Source of the DNA: JAGQUL01 sp038212015
GTDB lineage: Bacteria; Actinomycetota; Thermoleophilia; Gaiellales; SKUG01
Direction of reading: 5' to 3'
Assembly: GCA_038212015.1 (NCBI GenBank)
Contig: JBBQUY010000029.1
Coordinates: 1-36,847, forward strand
DNA: 36,847 nucleotides
This document shows positions 15,541-23,199 of the stretch, piece by piece. Below the pieces are notes generated by a model. It was given only the letters and a program-made list of their open reading frames with translations, did no database searches and had not been told where the DNA came from. Position 1 is the stretch's first letter; the number at the start of each line of letters is the position of its first letter. The translations under genes were made by a program, and so were the position numbers.

Positions 15541-16530
15541 CTACTCCGCGCGCCGTCGCCTGCGCTCGAGTGCACCAGCGCTCGGCGTCTTCACGTTCGA
15601 CACGAGCCGTAGGCGCTCCATCGTGCGGATCACCATCGCGGTGATGTCGACCTGCCACCAGCGCAGCCCGTGGACCGCGCTCGAGGGAAACGCATGGTGG
15701 TTGTTGTGCCAGGACTCGCCCATCGACAGGATCGCGAGCATCCAGTTGTTCGTCGACCTGTCGCCGCTCTCGAACGGGCGCGAGCCGAACACGTGACAGA
15801 TCGAATTGGTGCTCCACGTGATGTGGTGTCCCACCATCAGCCGCACCGGCCCACCCCACAGGAAGCCGGTGAATGCACCCATGAGCGTGCCGCTGAGCGC
15901 GTAGCCGATGAGCGCCGGGATCACGACGATGCTCAGCACGGCAAACGCCGGCCACCAGCGGCTGATCACGACGATGCCGCGCAGCCTGAGCATGTCGGGC
16001 GCCCAGCGCGCCGGATCGCTGTCTTCGGTTCGGTTGAGCATCCATCCCACGTGCGCATGCCACAGGCCCTTGAGCATGCCCCACGCGCGCTCGTCGCCAT
16101 GCAGGTGGGGCGAGTGCGGGTCGCCCTCCTCGTCGGAGTGCGCGTGGTGGCGACGATGGTCGGCCACCCAGTTGAGCGGCGCGCCCTCCACGGCGAGCGA
16201 TCCCAGCGCGGCCCAGATGTTGCGCACCCACGGCTTCGTGTCGAAGCCCGCGTGCGTGAGCATGCGATGGAAGCCGACGGTCACACCCAGGATCGAGATC
16301 ACGTACATCGTGACGAAGGCTGCCGCGTCGCTCGCCGCGAACCCGTTGCCCCAGAGCAACGCGATCGCGAGTGCCAGCCCGGCGAGCGGCCCCAGCGTCA
16401 CGATGAGCATGACGACCTTCTGGCGCCGGATCCGATCGGGCGTGAAGTGGCGCAGGCCCCTGATCTGGCGGCGCGGGCGCGGCTCGGGATGGACGGGCGA
16501 CTCTTGGTGGGGCGCGGTGGCGACGGGCAT
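15541..16530 (-). CDS. Acyl-CoA/acyl-lipid fatty acid desaturase (delta-9 type)
   Basis: The 329-residue membrane di-iron enzyme introduces a double bond in fatty acyl chains. The three histidine boxes are intact: HRMLTH (88-93), HRRHH (125-129) and HNNHH in GESWHNNHHAFP. Paired transmembrane segments lie before box 1 and between boxes 2 and 3. The first 30 residues are a Pro/Arg-rich cytoplasmic tail. The ATG at 16530 is chosen for GGGAAGG upstream; an ATG at 16575 is possible. The gene follows a 575-bp non-coding gap, which probably holds its control region. It probably modifies membrane lipids, as PgsA does in the head-group pathway. Confidence 0.92.
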   Translation of the reverse strand: MPVATAPHQESPVHPEPRPRRQIRGLRHFTPDRIRRQKVVMLIVTLGPLAGLALAIALLWGNGFAASDAAAFVTMYVISILGVTVGFHRMLTHAGFDTKPWVRNIWAALGSLAVEGAPLNWVADHRRHHAHSDEEGDPHSPHLHGDERAWGMLKGLWHAHVGWMLNRTEDSDPARWAPDMLRLRGIVVISRWWPAFAVLSIVVIPALIGYALSGTLMGAFTGFLWGGPVRLMVGHHITWSTNSICHVFGSRPFESGDRSTNNWMLAILSMGESWHNNHHAFPSSAVHGLRWWQVDITAMVIRTMERLRLVSNVKTPSAGALERRRRRAE

Positions 16531-16871
16531 CTCGAGGGACCTTCCCTGCGTGGTTACATGACCGTAAGTTACCATGCCGTCACTTGGGGAACGTAGGTAC
16601 CTAGGAGCGCCGGGTGCCACAGATAGGTAATTCCACCGTCTCCGCACCGAGGGGGTCCGTGAGACCTTGATGGAGCAAGGCAGTGAGGCACCAGCCACCC
16701 GGAGCGCCGGGAATCATGGAAGGGGCCCGCGAGCGCCACACGCCACCCGGTTCGCCGACCGGGACGTGGCAGCCGCCAGGTGGAGGGGACTTCACTGTCA
16801 GCGCCCGGGAACACGCCGGTTGAGGGGGACGCCGCCCCGAGACCTGTCCCGGAAGCTTTCGACAACGCAAC

Positions 16872-16913
16872 GTCCCATCCCGTCACGTCCCATCAAGTCC
16901 CATCTAGTCCCAC
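16872..16913. repeat. GTCCCAT heptamer array at helical spacing
   Basis: GTCCCAT occurs at 16872, 16887 and 16897, and as GTCCCAC at 16907, giving spacings of 15, 10 and 10 bp. The 10-bp phasing puts the last three on one face of the helix. This suits cooperative binding by a regulator, perhaps of the desaturase. Confidence 0.5.
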
Positions 16914-16975
16914 ACCCACACCACGCCACAGCCACGGCCAGCACGACGAACTCGTCCCTCGTCATCTGGCTTTCA

Positions 16976-17021
16976 CGACCCCGGCCCGCACGCCTCGTCC
17001 CCGTGCATCAGGCCGGGGTCG
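16976..17021. terminator. Stem-loop downstream of folE2
   Basis: CGACCCCGGCC (16976-16986) and GGCCGGGGTCG (17011-17021) form a perfect 11-bp stem with a 24-nt loop. It lies 85 bp past the folE2 stop in the direction of transcription. There is no U-tract, so a terminator role is only probable. Confidence 0.45.
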
Positions 17022-17105
17022 TACCTCTTCGTCGAGCACGCTGTATGCGTTCGACGAGCCCAACGCTTGGTGCTCATGCGGTATCAAACGTTCGATTGGT
17101 CGCCG

Positions 17106-18086
17106 TCAGGCGGGCGACGGGGGCGTGTCGATGCCAAGCTCGTCGCGCAGCTCGCCGAGCGTGCCGGCGCGCGTGGCGACCACGTCGTGGGCGTGGATGC
17201 TCTCGTGGTTGACCTGCATCGCGACCAGTCGCGCGTGCTGAGGCAGCTCGCCCCCGACCTGCGGATGCGCGATCGCGTCCGACAGCAGGGCGCGAACGCA
17301 GTCCTCGACGAAGCGCGGGTCGGCATGCGCGGCTTCTACGACCGCTCGCTCGTCATCGCGCTTGAGCAGCTCGTGCACGTTCGCGCTCATCGAACCGCGG
17401 ACCAGCTCCACCAGCACGAGTGGATCGACCGGCTCGGTAACCGCGCCGTCACCGCTCAGCACGACCTCAAGCCGGCCGGTGCTGCGCTGGTTGTGCGTGG
17501 CGACCGGGATCGCCGACAGTGCCTGCGCGATCGTGGCGTCGTCCATGCCTTCGGCGACGAGCCGCTCGCGGGCCGCATCGCGAACCAGGTGCTGCGCGCA
17601 CGGGCAGGCCGTCATGCCGATCGCCTCGACGCCCACGGTCGTGATCGTTCGCGGCTCCGTGCCGGTGCGGTCCACGAACACGGACGCCCACGTGTCGAAC
17701 GGGTCGATCGTGCGGCGTCCGCTCGCCGGCGACACCCGCGGCAGCGCGATCGTCGCCCGCACCGATGCATGACCTGTCTCGCTGCCCTGCAGCTCGACGG
17801 CGCGCGTGGCGATGACCGCGGCGAGCACCGCGAGACTTGGTACGTCGTGTCCGTCGTTGCCCACGAGCGACAGCGCCTGATCGAGCGCCTCGTGAAAGCG
17901 CGACAGGTGCGCGCCGCGCGCATCAGCCCCGACCGACGCTGCGATGTCGAACGTCGCGGTGGTCGGGGCATTCCACGCGCCGAGCACGATCCCGCGCACC
18001 ACGCCGGACACGCTGACCTGGTCGAGCGCAAGCGCGATCGACGGCTCGGTGGCCTGCAGGTCGAGGGAGTGGGAGGTGAGGGTCAC
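17106..18086 (-). CDS. folE2: GTP cyclohydrolase IB (FolE2/MptA family)
   Basis: The 326-residue enzyme opens GTP as the first step of folate or pterin synthesis, using a metal different from the zinc enzyme FolE. The hallmark VEAIGMTACPCAQ holds metal-ligand Cys161 and the nearby Cys163. GAHLSRFHEAL (His60) and the C-terminal RGSMSANVHELLKRDDE are also family-typical. The CPCAQ form lies between bacterial FolE2 (CPCSK) and archaeal MptA sequences. The GTG start at 18086 has no clear ribosome binding site. The gene is divergent from the kinase-like gene. No other folate genes are adjacent, so the product's pathway is inferred only from family. Confidence 0.88.
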   Translation of the reverse strand: MTLTSHSLDLQATEPSIALALDQVSVSGVVRGIVLGAWNAPTTATFDIAASVGADARGAHLSRFHEALDQALSLVGNDGHDVPSLAVLAAVIATRAVELQGSETGHASVRATIALPRVSPASGRRTIDPFDTWASVFVDRTGTEPRTITTVGVEAIGMTACPCAQHLVRDAARERLVAEGMDDATIAQALSAIPVATHNQRSTGRLEVVLSGDGAVTEPVDPLVLVELVRGSMSANVHELLKRDDERAVVEAAHADPRFVEDCVRALLSDAIAHPQVGGELPQHARLVAMQVNHESIHAHDVVATRAGTLGELRDELGIDTPPSPA

Positions 18087-18203
18087 GGAAGTTCGGTTAG
18101 GGAAGCGTCGTCGGCGCGAGGTGTCGCGTCGCGTCGCGCCGGGTAGCCGGAATGCTGCGGCGCGCAACGCATTGTCGCATGACGAACGCAAGGAGCACGG
18201 CAC

Positions 18204-18824
18204 ATGGCAGTGGCATCGGGGCAGGACACGCAGCAACTGCTGCGGCAGGCGATCGGTCCGGCCTGTCACGAACTTCGCAGCCCGCTCGCCGTCGTGTACG
18301 GATTCGCACGCATGCTCGAGGGCGCGCCCGACATCGAGCCCGCCGCCCAGGAGAAGTACATCGGGCAGATCGTGCGCAGCGCCGAGCGGCTCGACCGCAT
18401 GCTCGACGACCTGTCCAAGATCGGTCGCATCGCCGCGCAGCGCATGCATCCGCAGCTCGAGCACATCCCGCTTCGATCGATCGTCGACGACCTGTGCGCC
18501 ACGAGCACCAACGACGGGCGCCTCGCCGTCGACCCCGGCGCCGACGTCACCGTCAAGGCCGATCCAGCGTGGCTGACCGAATCGCTGCAGGCGATCGTCG
18601 ACGGACTCTGCTTCGAAGACGGGATCGACGTGCGTCTCACGTGGCGGCACGAGCCGCACGAGGTGCAGCTGCACATCGTGCCGAACTCGTCGTTTCCGAT
18701 GATCGACGTCGAGCCGGACAAGTCCGGTCTCGGGATCTCGCTGGCCCGCATGCGGGTGGTCGCCATGGGCGGCACCTTCGAGGGCTCGGGCGATCGAATC
18801 GTCGTCACGCTGCCGCGCGGCTGA
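18204..18824 (+). CDS. Minimal histidine-kinase-like protein (HisKA plus degenerate ATPase domain)
   Basis: The 206-residue soluble protein begins with a HisKA dimerisation helix. Its H-box CHELRSPLAVVYGFARML contains the phospho-accepting His22. The C-terminal half resembles HATPase_c but is reduced. The place of the N-box (ESLQAIVDGLCF) lacks the Asn that binds Mg-ATP, while a G-box-like SGLGISLARMRV remains. There is no sensor domain, membrane segment or adjacent response regulator. It may be a histidine phosphotransferase or a weak kinase rather than a normal sensor. AAGGAG lies 8 nt before the ATG. Fold assignment is good; ATP binding is doubtful. Confidence 0.72.
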   Translation: MAVASGQDTQQLLRQAIGPACHELRSPLAVVYGFARMLEGAPDIEPAAQEKYIGQIVRSAERLDRMLDDLSKIGRIAAQRMHPQLEHIPLRSIVDDLCATSTNDGRLAVDPGADVTVKADPAWLTESLQAIVDGLCFEDGIDVRLTWRHEPHEVQLHIVPNSSFPMIDVEPDKSGLGISLARMRVVAMGGTFEGSGDRIVVTLPRG

Positions 18825-18940
18825 ACGTAGCCAGGCAGCAGCTTCGGATCCTGTCACGAGATCGGCACGAAGTCGTGCGCCTTTCGTGACAAAGGGACCT
18901 CGCGGAGACTCGACATGCAGGCATACGATTCGTTCCACGC

Positions 18941-19144
18941 ATGCACGAGACCCCGCCGACACCCGACCCTGTAACGCGCCGCGACAGCGAGCGCGGCTCG
19001 AGCACGATCGAGTACGTCGGGCTGGGCTCGCTCGCGACGATGATCGTCACCGGTATTGCAGCAGCCGTCGACTCGGCGGCCGGCGACCGCGTGGCGGCGG
19101 CCGTCGTTCGTCGCCTGATCGCAGCGGTCAGCGGCACCGAATGA
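18941..19144 (+). CDS. Flp/TadE-type prepilin-like small membrane protein
   Basis: The 67-residue protein has a hydrophilic leader ending RGSSTIEYVGLGSLATMIVTG. A Gly cleavage position, a Glu five residues into the hydrophobic segment and a following Tyr match Flp-type class IVb prepilins. One hydrophobic helix and a short charged tail follow. Such pilins are cut by a prepilin peptidase and built into Tad pili, yet no tad genes are present here. TACGAT (18924-18929) is a likely -10, 11 nt before the ATG, so the leader is very short. The function is inferred from the sequence pattern only. Confidence 0.6.
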   Translation: MHETPPTPDPVTRRDSERGSSTIEYVGLGSLATMIVTGIAAAVDSAAGDRVAAAVVRRLIAAVSGTE

Positions 19145-19469
19145 CATTCGACAGCCGGACGAAACGACGGCTGGATGCGGGGTTTGGCGGACGGCCACGG
19201 GGTAGGCCGCGCCACTGGCCGGGACGGCCCGGTTACAGGAGTGGTCCTACTCGGAGATAACCAGTTGCATCTCCCACTTGCTCCGGGCGGCAGGCCACAG
19301 CACCCCACGTGCTGCACCAGTCAATCCGGGACGGGTATAGGATGCGGTGCGATCCGGCATGACGCCCGATCTCGTCGCCATTCGTCACGCGCGTTCGCGG
19401 TGTCGGAGCAGGCTGGCTCGCATCCCCCTGTCAGGAAGACACGCTCCCCCATGCCAAGGAGGCATCAGC
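19145..19469. other. Non-coding region holding the sigA promoter and leader
   Basis: CAGCCG/CGGCTG (19152-19157, 19168-19173) is a small hairpin that could end the pilin transcript. TATAGGAT (19336-19343) contains the likely sigA -10 (TAGGAT), giving a leader of about 120 nt. An in-frame ATG at 19359 and an earlier one at 19347 exist but have no ribosome binding site. I see no other gene here. Confidence 0.5.
19456..19462 (+). promoter_or_regulatory. Strong ribosome binding site that sets the sigA TTG start
   Basis: AAGGAGG is a near-perfect complement to the 16S rRNA tail and lies 7 nt before the TTG at 19470. It decides this start over the upstream in-frame ATGs, which would add about 41 unconserved residues. 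Confidence 0.75.
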
Positions 19470-20585
19470 TTGCTCACCGTCAGTGACATCGTCGTGCCCG
19501 ACGTTGCCGAGCTCAAGAAGCTCGCGGACCGCGGCCATGAAAATGGCTATCTCACCATGCAGGAGATTGCTCAGGAACTCTATGAGCAGGACATTGCCGA
19601 AGAGCACATCAAGGACTTCTACACGTACCTTGTTGAGCACGACATCGAGCTCATCGATGCCGGTGACGCTCGCTCCGACGGTGCGTTCGGCGCCGAGGAC
19701 AAGGAAAAGGAAAAGCCGGTCCCCACTCCGGCGCCTGCCCTTGACCTGACCGTCGACCCCTCGCTCGACAGCCTCCGCCTCTACCTGCGCGAGATCGGCA
19801 AGGTGCCGCTGCTCACCGCCGAGGAAGAGGTCAGCCTCGCCAAGCGCATCGAGCGCGGCGACATGGCGGCGAAGACGAACATGATCGAGGCGAACCTTCG
19901 CCTGGTCGTGTCGATCGCCAAGGGCTACCTCGGTCGAGGCCTGTCGTTCCTGGACCTCATCCAGGAGGGTTCGCTGGGTCTCATCCGTGCGGTCGAGAAG
20001 TTCGACTACCGCAAGGGCTACAAGTTCTCCACGTACGCCACGTGGTGGATCCGCCAGGCCGTGACCCGCGCCATCGCGGACAAGGCCCGTACGATCCGCA
20101 TCCCGGTGCACATGGTCGAGAAGCTCAACAAGGTCGTGCACATCGAGCGCCAGCTCGTGCAGCGACTGGGTCGAGAGCCGCAGGCGGAGGAGATCGCCAA
20201 GGAGCTCGACATGCAGCCCGACGAAGTGCGCGAGATCCTGCGCATGGCGCAGCTGCCGGTCTCCCTCGAGAAGCCGATCGGCGAAGAGGAAGAATCGGAG
20301 CTCGGCGACTTCGTCAAGGACGAGACCGTCATCAGCCCGTTCGAGCAGGCGCAGCTGCGGCTTCGCAAGCAGGACATCGATCGTGCCCTGGGTGCACTTC
20401 CGGAGCGCGAGCGTCGCGTGATGGAGCTGCGCTTCGGCCTCAAGGGCGAGCATCCGCGCACGCTCGAGGAAGTCGGTCGCGAGTTCGGCGTGACGCGCGA
20501 GCGCATCCGCCAGATCGAGAACAACACGCTCAAGAAGCTCGAGAGCCTGCCGGAGGCACAGCCCCTCCGCGACAGCGATGGCTGA
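19470..20585 (+). CDS. sigA: Principal RNA polymerase sigma factor (SigA/RpoD)
   Basis: The 371-residue sigma-70 factor directs RNA polymerase to housekeeping promoters. An acidic region 1.1-like N-terminus is followed by region 1.2 (DSLRLYLREIGKVPLLT). Region 2 runs from ANLRLVVSIAKGYLGRGL to the -10-recognition helix YATWWIRQAVTRAI. Region 3 contains RIPVHMVEKLNK, and region 4 ends with the helix-turn-helix TLEEVGREFGVTRERIRQIE. All are intact. The start is TTG at 19470, set by AAGGAGG. The gene ends at a strong UUCG terminator. Group 1 status is inferred from the complete regions and the conserved region 2.4 sequence. Confidence 0.95.
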   Translation: MLTVSDIVVPDVAELKKLADRGHENGYLTMQEIAQELYEQDIAEEHIKDFYTYLVEHDIELIDAGDARSDGAFGAEDKEKEKPVPTPAPALDLTVDPSLDSLRLYLREIGKVPLLTAEEEVSLAKRIERGDMAAKTNMIEANLRLVVSIAKGYLGRGLSFLDLIQEGSLGLIRAVEKFDYRKGYKFSTYATWWIRQAVTRAIADKARTIRIPVHMVEKLNKVVHIERQLVQRLGREPQAEEIAKELDMQPDEVREILRMAQLPVSLEKPIGEEEESELGDFVKDETVISPFEQAQLRLRKQDIDRALGALPERERRVMELRFGLKGEHPRTLEEVGREFGVTRERIRQIENNTLKKLESLPEAQPLRDSDG

Positions 20586-20625
20586 GTGAGCGAACCACCA
20601 CCTCTGACAGGGTGATGCGATTCGA

Positions 20626-20655
20626 CGAGCGGTCGGCCTTCGGGCCGGCCGTTCG
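20626..20655 (+). terminator. UUCG-loop terminator after sigA
   Basis: A 13-bp stem (20626-20638 with 20643-20655, two G-U pairs) closes on a TTCG tetraloop. It lies 41 bp past the sigA stop. No long U-tract follows, which is usual for GC-rich actinobacteria. Confidence 0.75.
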
Positions 20656-20681
20656 CGTCTTCGTGGACGGCGACGACGCGA

Positions 20682-20687
20682 TACCAT
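20682..20687 (+). promoter_or_regulatory. -10 element 6 nt before the small membrane gene
   Basis: TACCAT fits TANNNT and ends 6 nt before the ATG at 20694, predicting a leaderless mRNA that also covers the coupled gene at 20942. Confidence 0.45.
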
Positions 20688-20693
20688 CTGCGC

Positions 20694-20945
20694 ATGAACG
20701 ACCATGTGGACAGCAGGCAGGGCACACCGATCACGGTCGACGAGTCGCGCGACTTCGACATCGGCGTGCTCGACGTCGTGCTCGCCATCCTCACGCTGCC
20801 GCTGCTGTTCTGGGCGCTCATGTACGCGGTGACCGGCGCGGAGCGGATCGTCGCCACCCGTGGCGAGCGCTATCGCCTGTACGCAGCGCTGCTGGCGCTC
20901 GAGGTCATGATCGCGGGCGCAATCGCATGGTGGGTCACCCGATGA
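20694..20945 (+). CDS. Small two-helix membrane protein
   Basis: The 83-residue protein has a hydrophilic N-terminus and two transmembrane helices (about 24-46 and 62-80) joined by a basic loop (GAERIVATRGERYR). I recognise no family. The ATG is supported by a -10 element 6 nt upstream. Its TGA overlaps the next ATG by 4 nt (ATGA), so the two proteins are co-translated and may work together in the membrane. Confidence 0.65.
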   Translation: MNDHVDSRQGTPITVDESRDFDIGVLDVVLAILTLPLLFWALMYAVTGAERIVATRGERYRLYAALLALEVMIAGAIAWWVTR

Positions 20946-21226
20946 CCTTTCGCCCGCCAGGAGACGACGAGCCCGGCCTCGACGACGTCAACCCGATCGA
21001 GCTGCCGCCGGAGCCGTCGGCGGAGGTGGCCGAGGAGCAGCGCCGGCACCTGCGGCGCATCATGGCCGGCTTCGTGATCGTGGTGCTGCTGCTGCCGTTC
21101 GCAGGCATCGGCGGCGCCTGGAGCTGGCTGCTGCTGCCCGTGATCGCAGTCGCGGCGCTCGCGCTGCGGGAGGCGATCCGGCTCAGGCGTTCGGTGTCTC
21201 GACACGGGGCAGCACGCGGGCGGTGA
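20942..21226 (+). CDS. Small membrane protein coupled to its upstream partner
   Basis: The 94-residue protein starts with an acidic, Pro-rich cytoplasmic segment (EPGLDDVNPIELPPEP), followed by two hydrophobic helices (about 40-56 and 59-75) and a basic tail. No family is recognised. The start overlaps the previous stop (ATGA). The last 44 bp overlap the 3' end of the convergent NfeD gene, which is tight packing and leaves no room for a separate terminator. Confidence 0.6.
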   Translation: MTFRPPGDDEPGLDDVNPIELPPEPSAEVAEEQRRHLRRIMAGFVIVVLLLPFAGIGGAWSWLLLPVIAVAALALREAIRLRRSVSRHGAARGR

Positions 21227-21641
21227 CGCCCTCGATCTGCTGCACCGTCACGCGCGCGTCCACCGGGATGATCTGCTCGGGTGCACCGTCGGCAACCCGC
21301 GCGGTCCAGTACTCGGTGCCGACGCGGATCTGCCCCGTGTTCGCGAGGTTGTCGATCGCGATCGTGACGATGCCACCCTTGCCGGCCATGCGGTCGACGT
21401 TCGTCGCGATCTTCGGGGACTCGAGCTTGCCCTTGAGCAGCGGGCGCGTAAGCAGCATGAGCACTATCCCGGTCACCGCGAACGCGAGCAGCTGCCACGT
21501 GAGCCCACCGTCGAGCCCCGCGACGAGCGCTGCGGCGCCCGCCCCGACCGCGAAGTACATCGCGACGAACGCCATCGTCACGACTTCGAGGATCACGAAG
21601 CCCGCCGCGATCGCGATCCAGAGGATGACGTAGCTCTCCAT
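21183..21641 (-). CDS. NfeD-like membrane protein
   Basis: The 152-residue protein has an N-terminal hydrophobic block of three to four helices (about 5-70). A small beta-rich OB-fold domain (about 85-152) follows, starting KIATNVDRMAGKGGIVTI. This is the short NfeD arrangement found next to SPFH proteins, and here the SPFH gene lies 2 bp upstream on the same strand. Such pairs form membrane microdomain assemblies; the exact role is unclear. The start ATG is close to the upstream stop. Confidence 0.85.
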   Translation of the reverse strand: MESYVILWIAIAAGFVILEVVTMAFVAMYFAVGAGAAALVAGLDGGLTWQLLAFAVTGIVLMLLTRPLLKGKLESPKIATNVDRMAGKGGIVTIAIDNLANTGQIRVGTEYWTARVADGAPEQIIPVDARVTVQQIEGVTARVLPRVETPNA

Positions 21642-21643
21642 GC

Positions 21644-22573
21644 TCAGGCTCCCAGGCTCTGGCCGGTGTTGAACCCGCCGCCGATCGCCGTCGCCGCGCC
21701 GAGCGCGGCCTGTGCCTCCGCGGGGACGATCATGAGCTTCATCGACTGGCCGTCAGCAACCTTCGGCAGCGTCTCCTTGAGGTACTGGTACGCCAGAAGG
21801 TCCGGCGTCGGTCGCCCCGCATGGATCGCCTCGAAGACGAGGTTGATCGCCTTCGCCTCACCATCGGCCTTGAGGATCTGTGCCTGCTTCTCACCCTCGG
21901 CGGTGAGGATGTTCGCCTGCTGCTCGGCCTCGGCGCGAAGGATCGCGGCCTGCTTCTCACCCTCGGCCGTGAGGATCTGGCTCTGCTTGAAGCCCTCCGC
22001 GGTGAGGATGCTGGCGCGCTTGTCTCGCTCCGCGCGCATCTGCTTTTCCATCGCCTCCTGGATGCTCATCGGCGGATCGATCGCCTTCACCTCGATGCGA
22101 CCGACACGCAGGCCCCACGCCTCCGTGGCCTCGTCGAGCACGATCCGAAGGTCGGCATTGATCTTGTCGCGGCTCGTGAGCGCCTCGTCGAGCGACAGGG
22201 AGCCGATCACGTTACGCATCGTGGTGATCGTCAGCTGCTCGACCGCGGAGATCAGCTGGGCGACCTGGTACGTCGCGCGTACCGGGTCGGTGACGGTGTA
22301 GTAGAGCACCGAGTCGATCGAGACGGTGACGTTGTCGCGGGTGATCACCGGCTGCGGGGGAAACGTGACGACCTGCTCGCGCATGTCGATCGTGGCCTTC
22401 ACGTTGTCGATGATCGGCACCAGCAGGTGCAGGCCCGGATCCAGGGTGCGCTGGTACTTGCCCAGGCGCTCGACGATCTGGACCTGCGCCTGGCTGACCA
22501 TCCGCACGGAGCGAAGCAGGATGATCGCGATGACGAGCGCGAATGCGAGTGCGAAGAACAGGCCGATGGTCAC
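21644..22573 (-). CDS. SPFH/Band 7 membrane protein (stomatin/QmcA-like)
   Basis: The 309-residue protein has one N-terminal transmembrane helix and an SPFH domain (VQIVERLGKYQRTLDPGLHL onward). A long coiled coil (about 180-260) is rich in repeats of the type ILTAEGEKQA, and the C-terminal tail is Gly/Ala-rich. This is the standard stomatin/QmcA layout, which forms large membrane cages and partners NfeD proteins. The GTG at 22573 is chosen because AAGGAC lies upstream and because earlier in-frame starts would overlap the previous gene. It is the middle gene of a three-gene operon. Confidence 0.9.
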   Translation of the reverse strand: MTIGLFFALAFALVIAIILLRSVRMVSQAQVQIVERLGKYQRTLDPGLHLLVPIIDNVKATIDMREQVVTFPPQPVITRDNVTVSIDSVLYYTVTDPVRATYQVAQLISAVEQLTITTMRNVIGSLSLDEALTSRDKINADLRIVLDEATEAWGLRVGRIEVKAIDPPMSIQEAMEKQMRAERDKRASILTAEGFKQSQILTAEGEKQAAILRAEAEQQANILTAEGEKQAQILKADGEAKAINLVFEAIHAGRPTPDLLAYQYLKETLPKVADGQSMKLMIVPAEAQAALGAATAIGGGFNTGQSLGA

Positions 22574-22640
22574 GAGTCGTACGTCCTTGTGGATCCGGGG
22601 GTTCGGCCTCGCTCCTGCCCTCGCCGCGCGGAATCCAATC

Positions 22641-23168
22641 TCACGCAGGTGCCCGAGAATCGGGCACTCGCTCCACTTCATGCACGAGTACGTCCTCGAC
22701 GCGAACGCCCCACGTGGCCGCCCCGTCGGTCAGGACGCGGCGCAGGTCGACGGTGAGCGCAGCGCGGCCCACCAGCACATCCTCGGCGGTCATCGCACCG
22801 ATGACCTCGTCGAGTGTCGCCCGAACGAGCTGCGCCATGGCATCTCCGAGGTGCGCGACCGCGTAGGTCGCGCGCACGGGGTCGTCGATGGAGCTCCGAT
22901 ATTCGACCGTGATCGCGAGCACGCGGCGATCGGAGGTGACCACGTCGTGCGGTGGCATCGTGACGGCCTGCTCGCGAACGTCGACTGCTGCACGCACGGT
23001 ATCGACGACCGGCACCAGCAAGTGCAGGCCCGGCTCCGCCGACTTGAAATACCGACCGAGGCGCTCGACGATCCGCACCTGATGCTGCGGGACGACTTGT
23101 ACGGATCGCAGGATGAGGATCGCGGCGATGACCGAGACCGTGATGGTGACGACGGTGGTGGGGGACAT
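22641..23168 (-). CDS. Short SPFH-domain paralogue lacking the coiled coil
   Basis: The 175-residue protein has one transmembrane helix and an SPFH domain. It closely resembles the next gene (VRIVERLGRYFKSAEPGLHL against VQIVERLGKYQRTLDPGLHL). It stops just after the domain, so the coiled coil and C-terminal tail are missing. No frameshift is visible, and the stop is followed by the next gene's leader, so it looks like a real short protein rather than a decayed copy. GGGAAGG precedes the ATG. It may join the SPFH assembly as a capping subunit; that is inference. Confidence 0.82.
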   Translation of the reverse strand: MSPTTVVTITVSVIAAILILRSVQVVPQHQVRIVERLGRYFKSAEPGLHLLVPVVDTVRAAVDVREQAVTMPPHDVVTSDRRVLAITVEYRSSIDDPVRATYAVAHLGDAMAQLVRATLDEVIGAMTAEDVLVGRAALTVDLRRVLTDGAATWGVRVEDVLVHEVERVPDSRAPA

Positions 23169-23199
23169 GCGTCCGAGCCTTCCCGGACGTGCAGTTTTG

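Larger units (their letters stand above)
16531..17105. other. 575-bp intergenic region upstream of the desaturase
   Basis: No convincing protein gene is present. The part next to the desaturase contains GTTAC twice in direct repeat (16553, 16567) around a possible promoter. The middle is GC-rich and could fold, but matches no riboswitch or RNA consensus that I can recognise. The part toward folE2 holds a GTCCCAT array and an 11-bp inverted repeat, listed separately. Confidence 0.6.

Noticed and set aside
16531..17105. Cobalamin riboswitch, tmRNA or RNase P RNA in the 575-bp gap
   Set aside because: The region is GC-rich and can fold, but none of the conserved core sequences of these RNAs is present on either strand.
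19347..19469. ATG at 19347 or 19359 as the sigA start
   Set aside because: The added residues are Arg/Ser-rich and unlike any sigma factor, and neither ATG has a ribosome binding site, whereas TTG 19470 has AAGGAGG.
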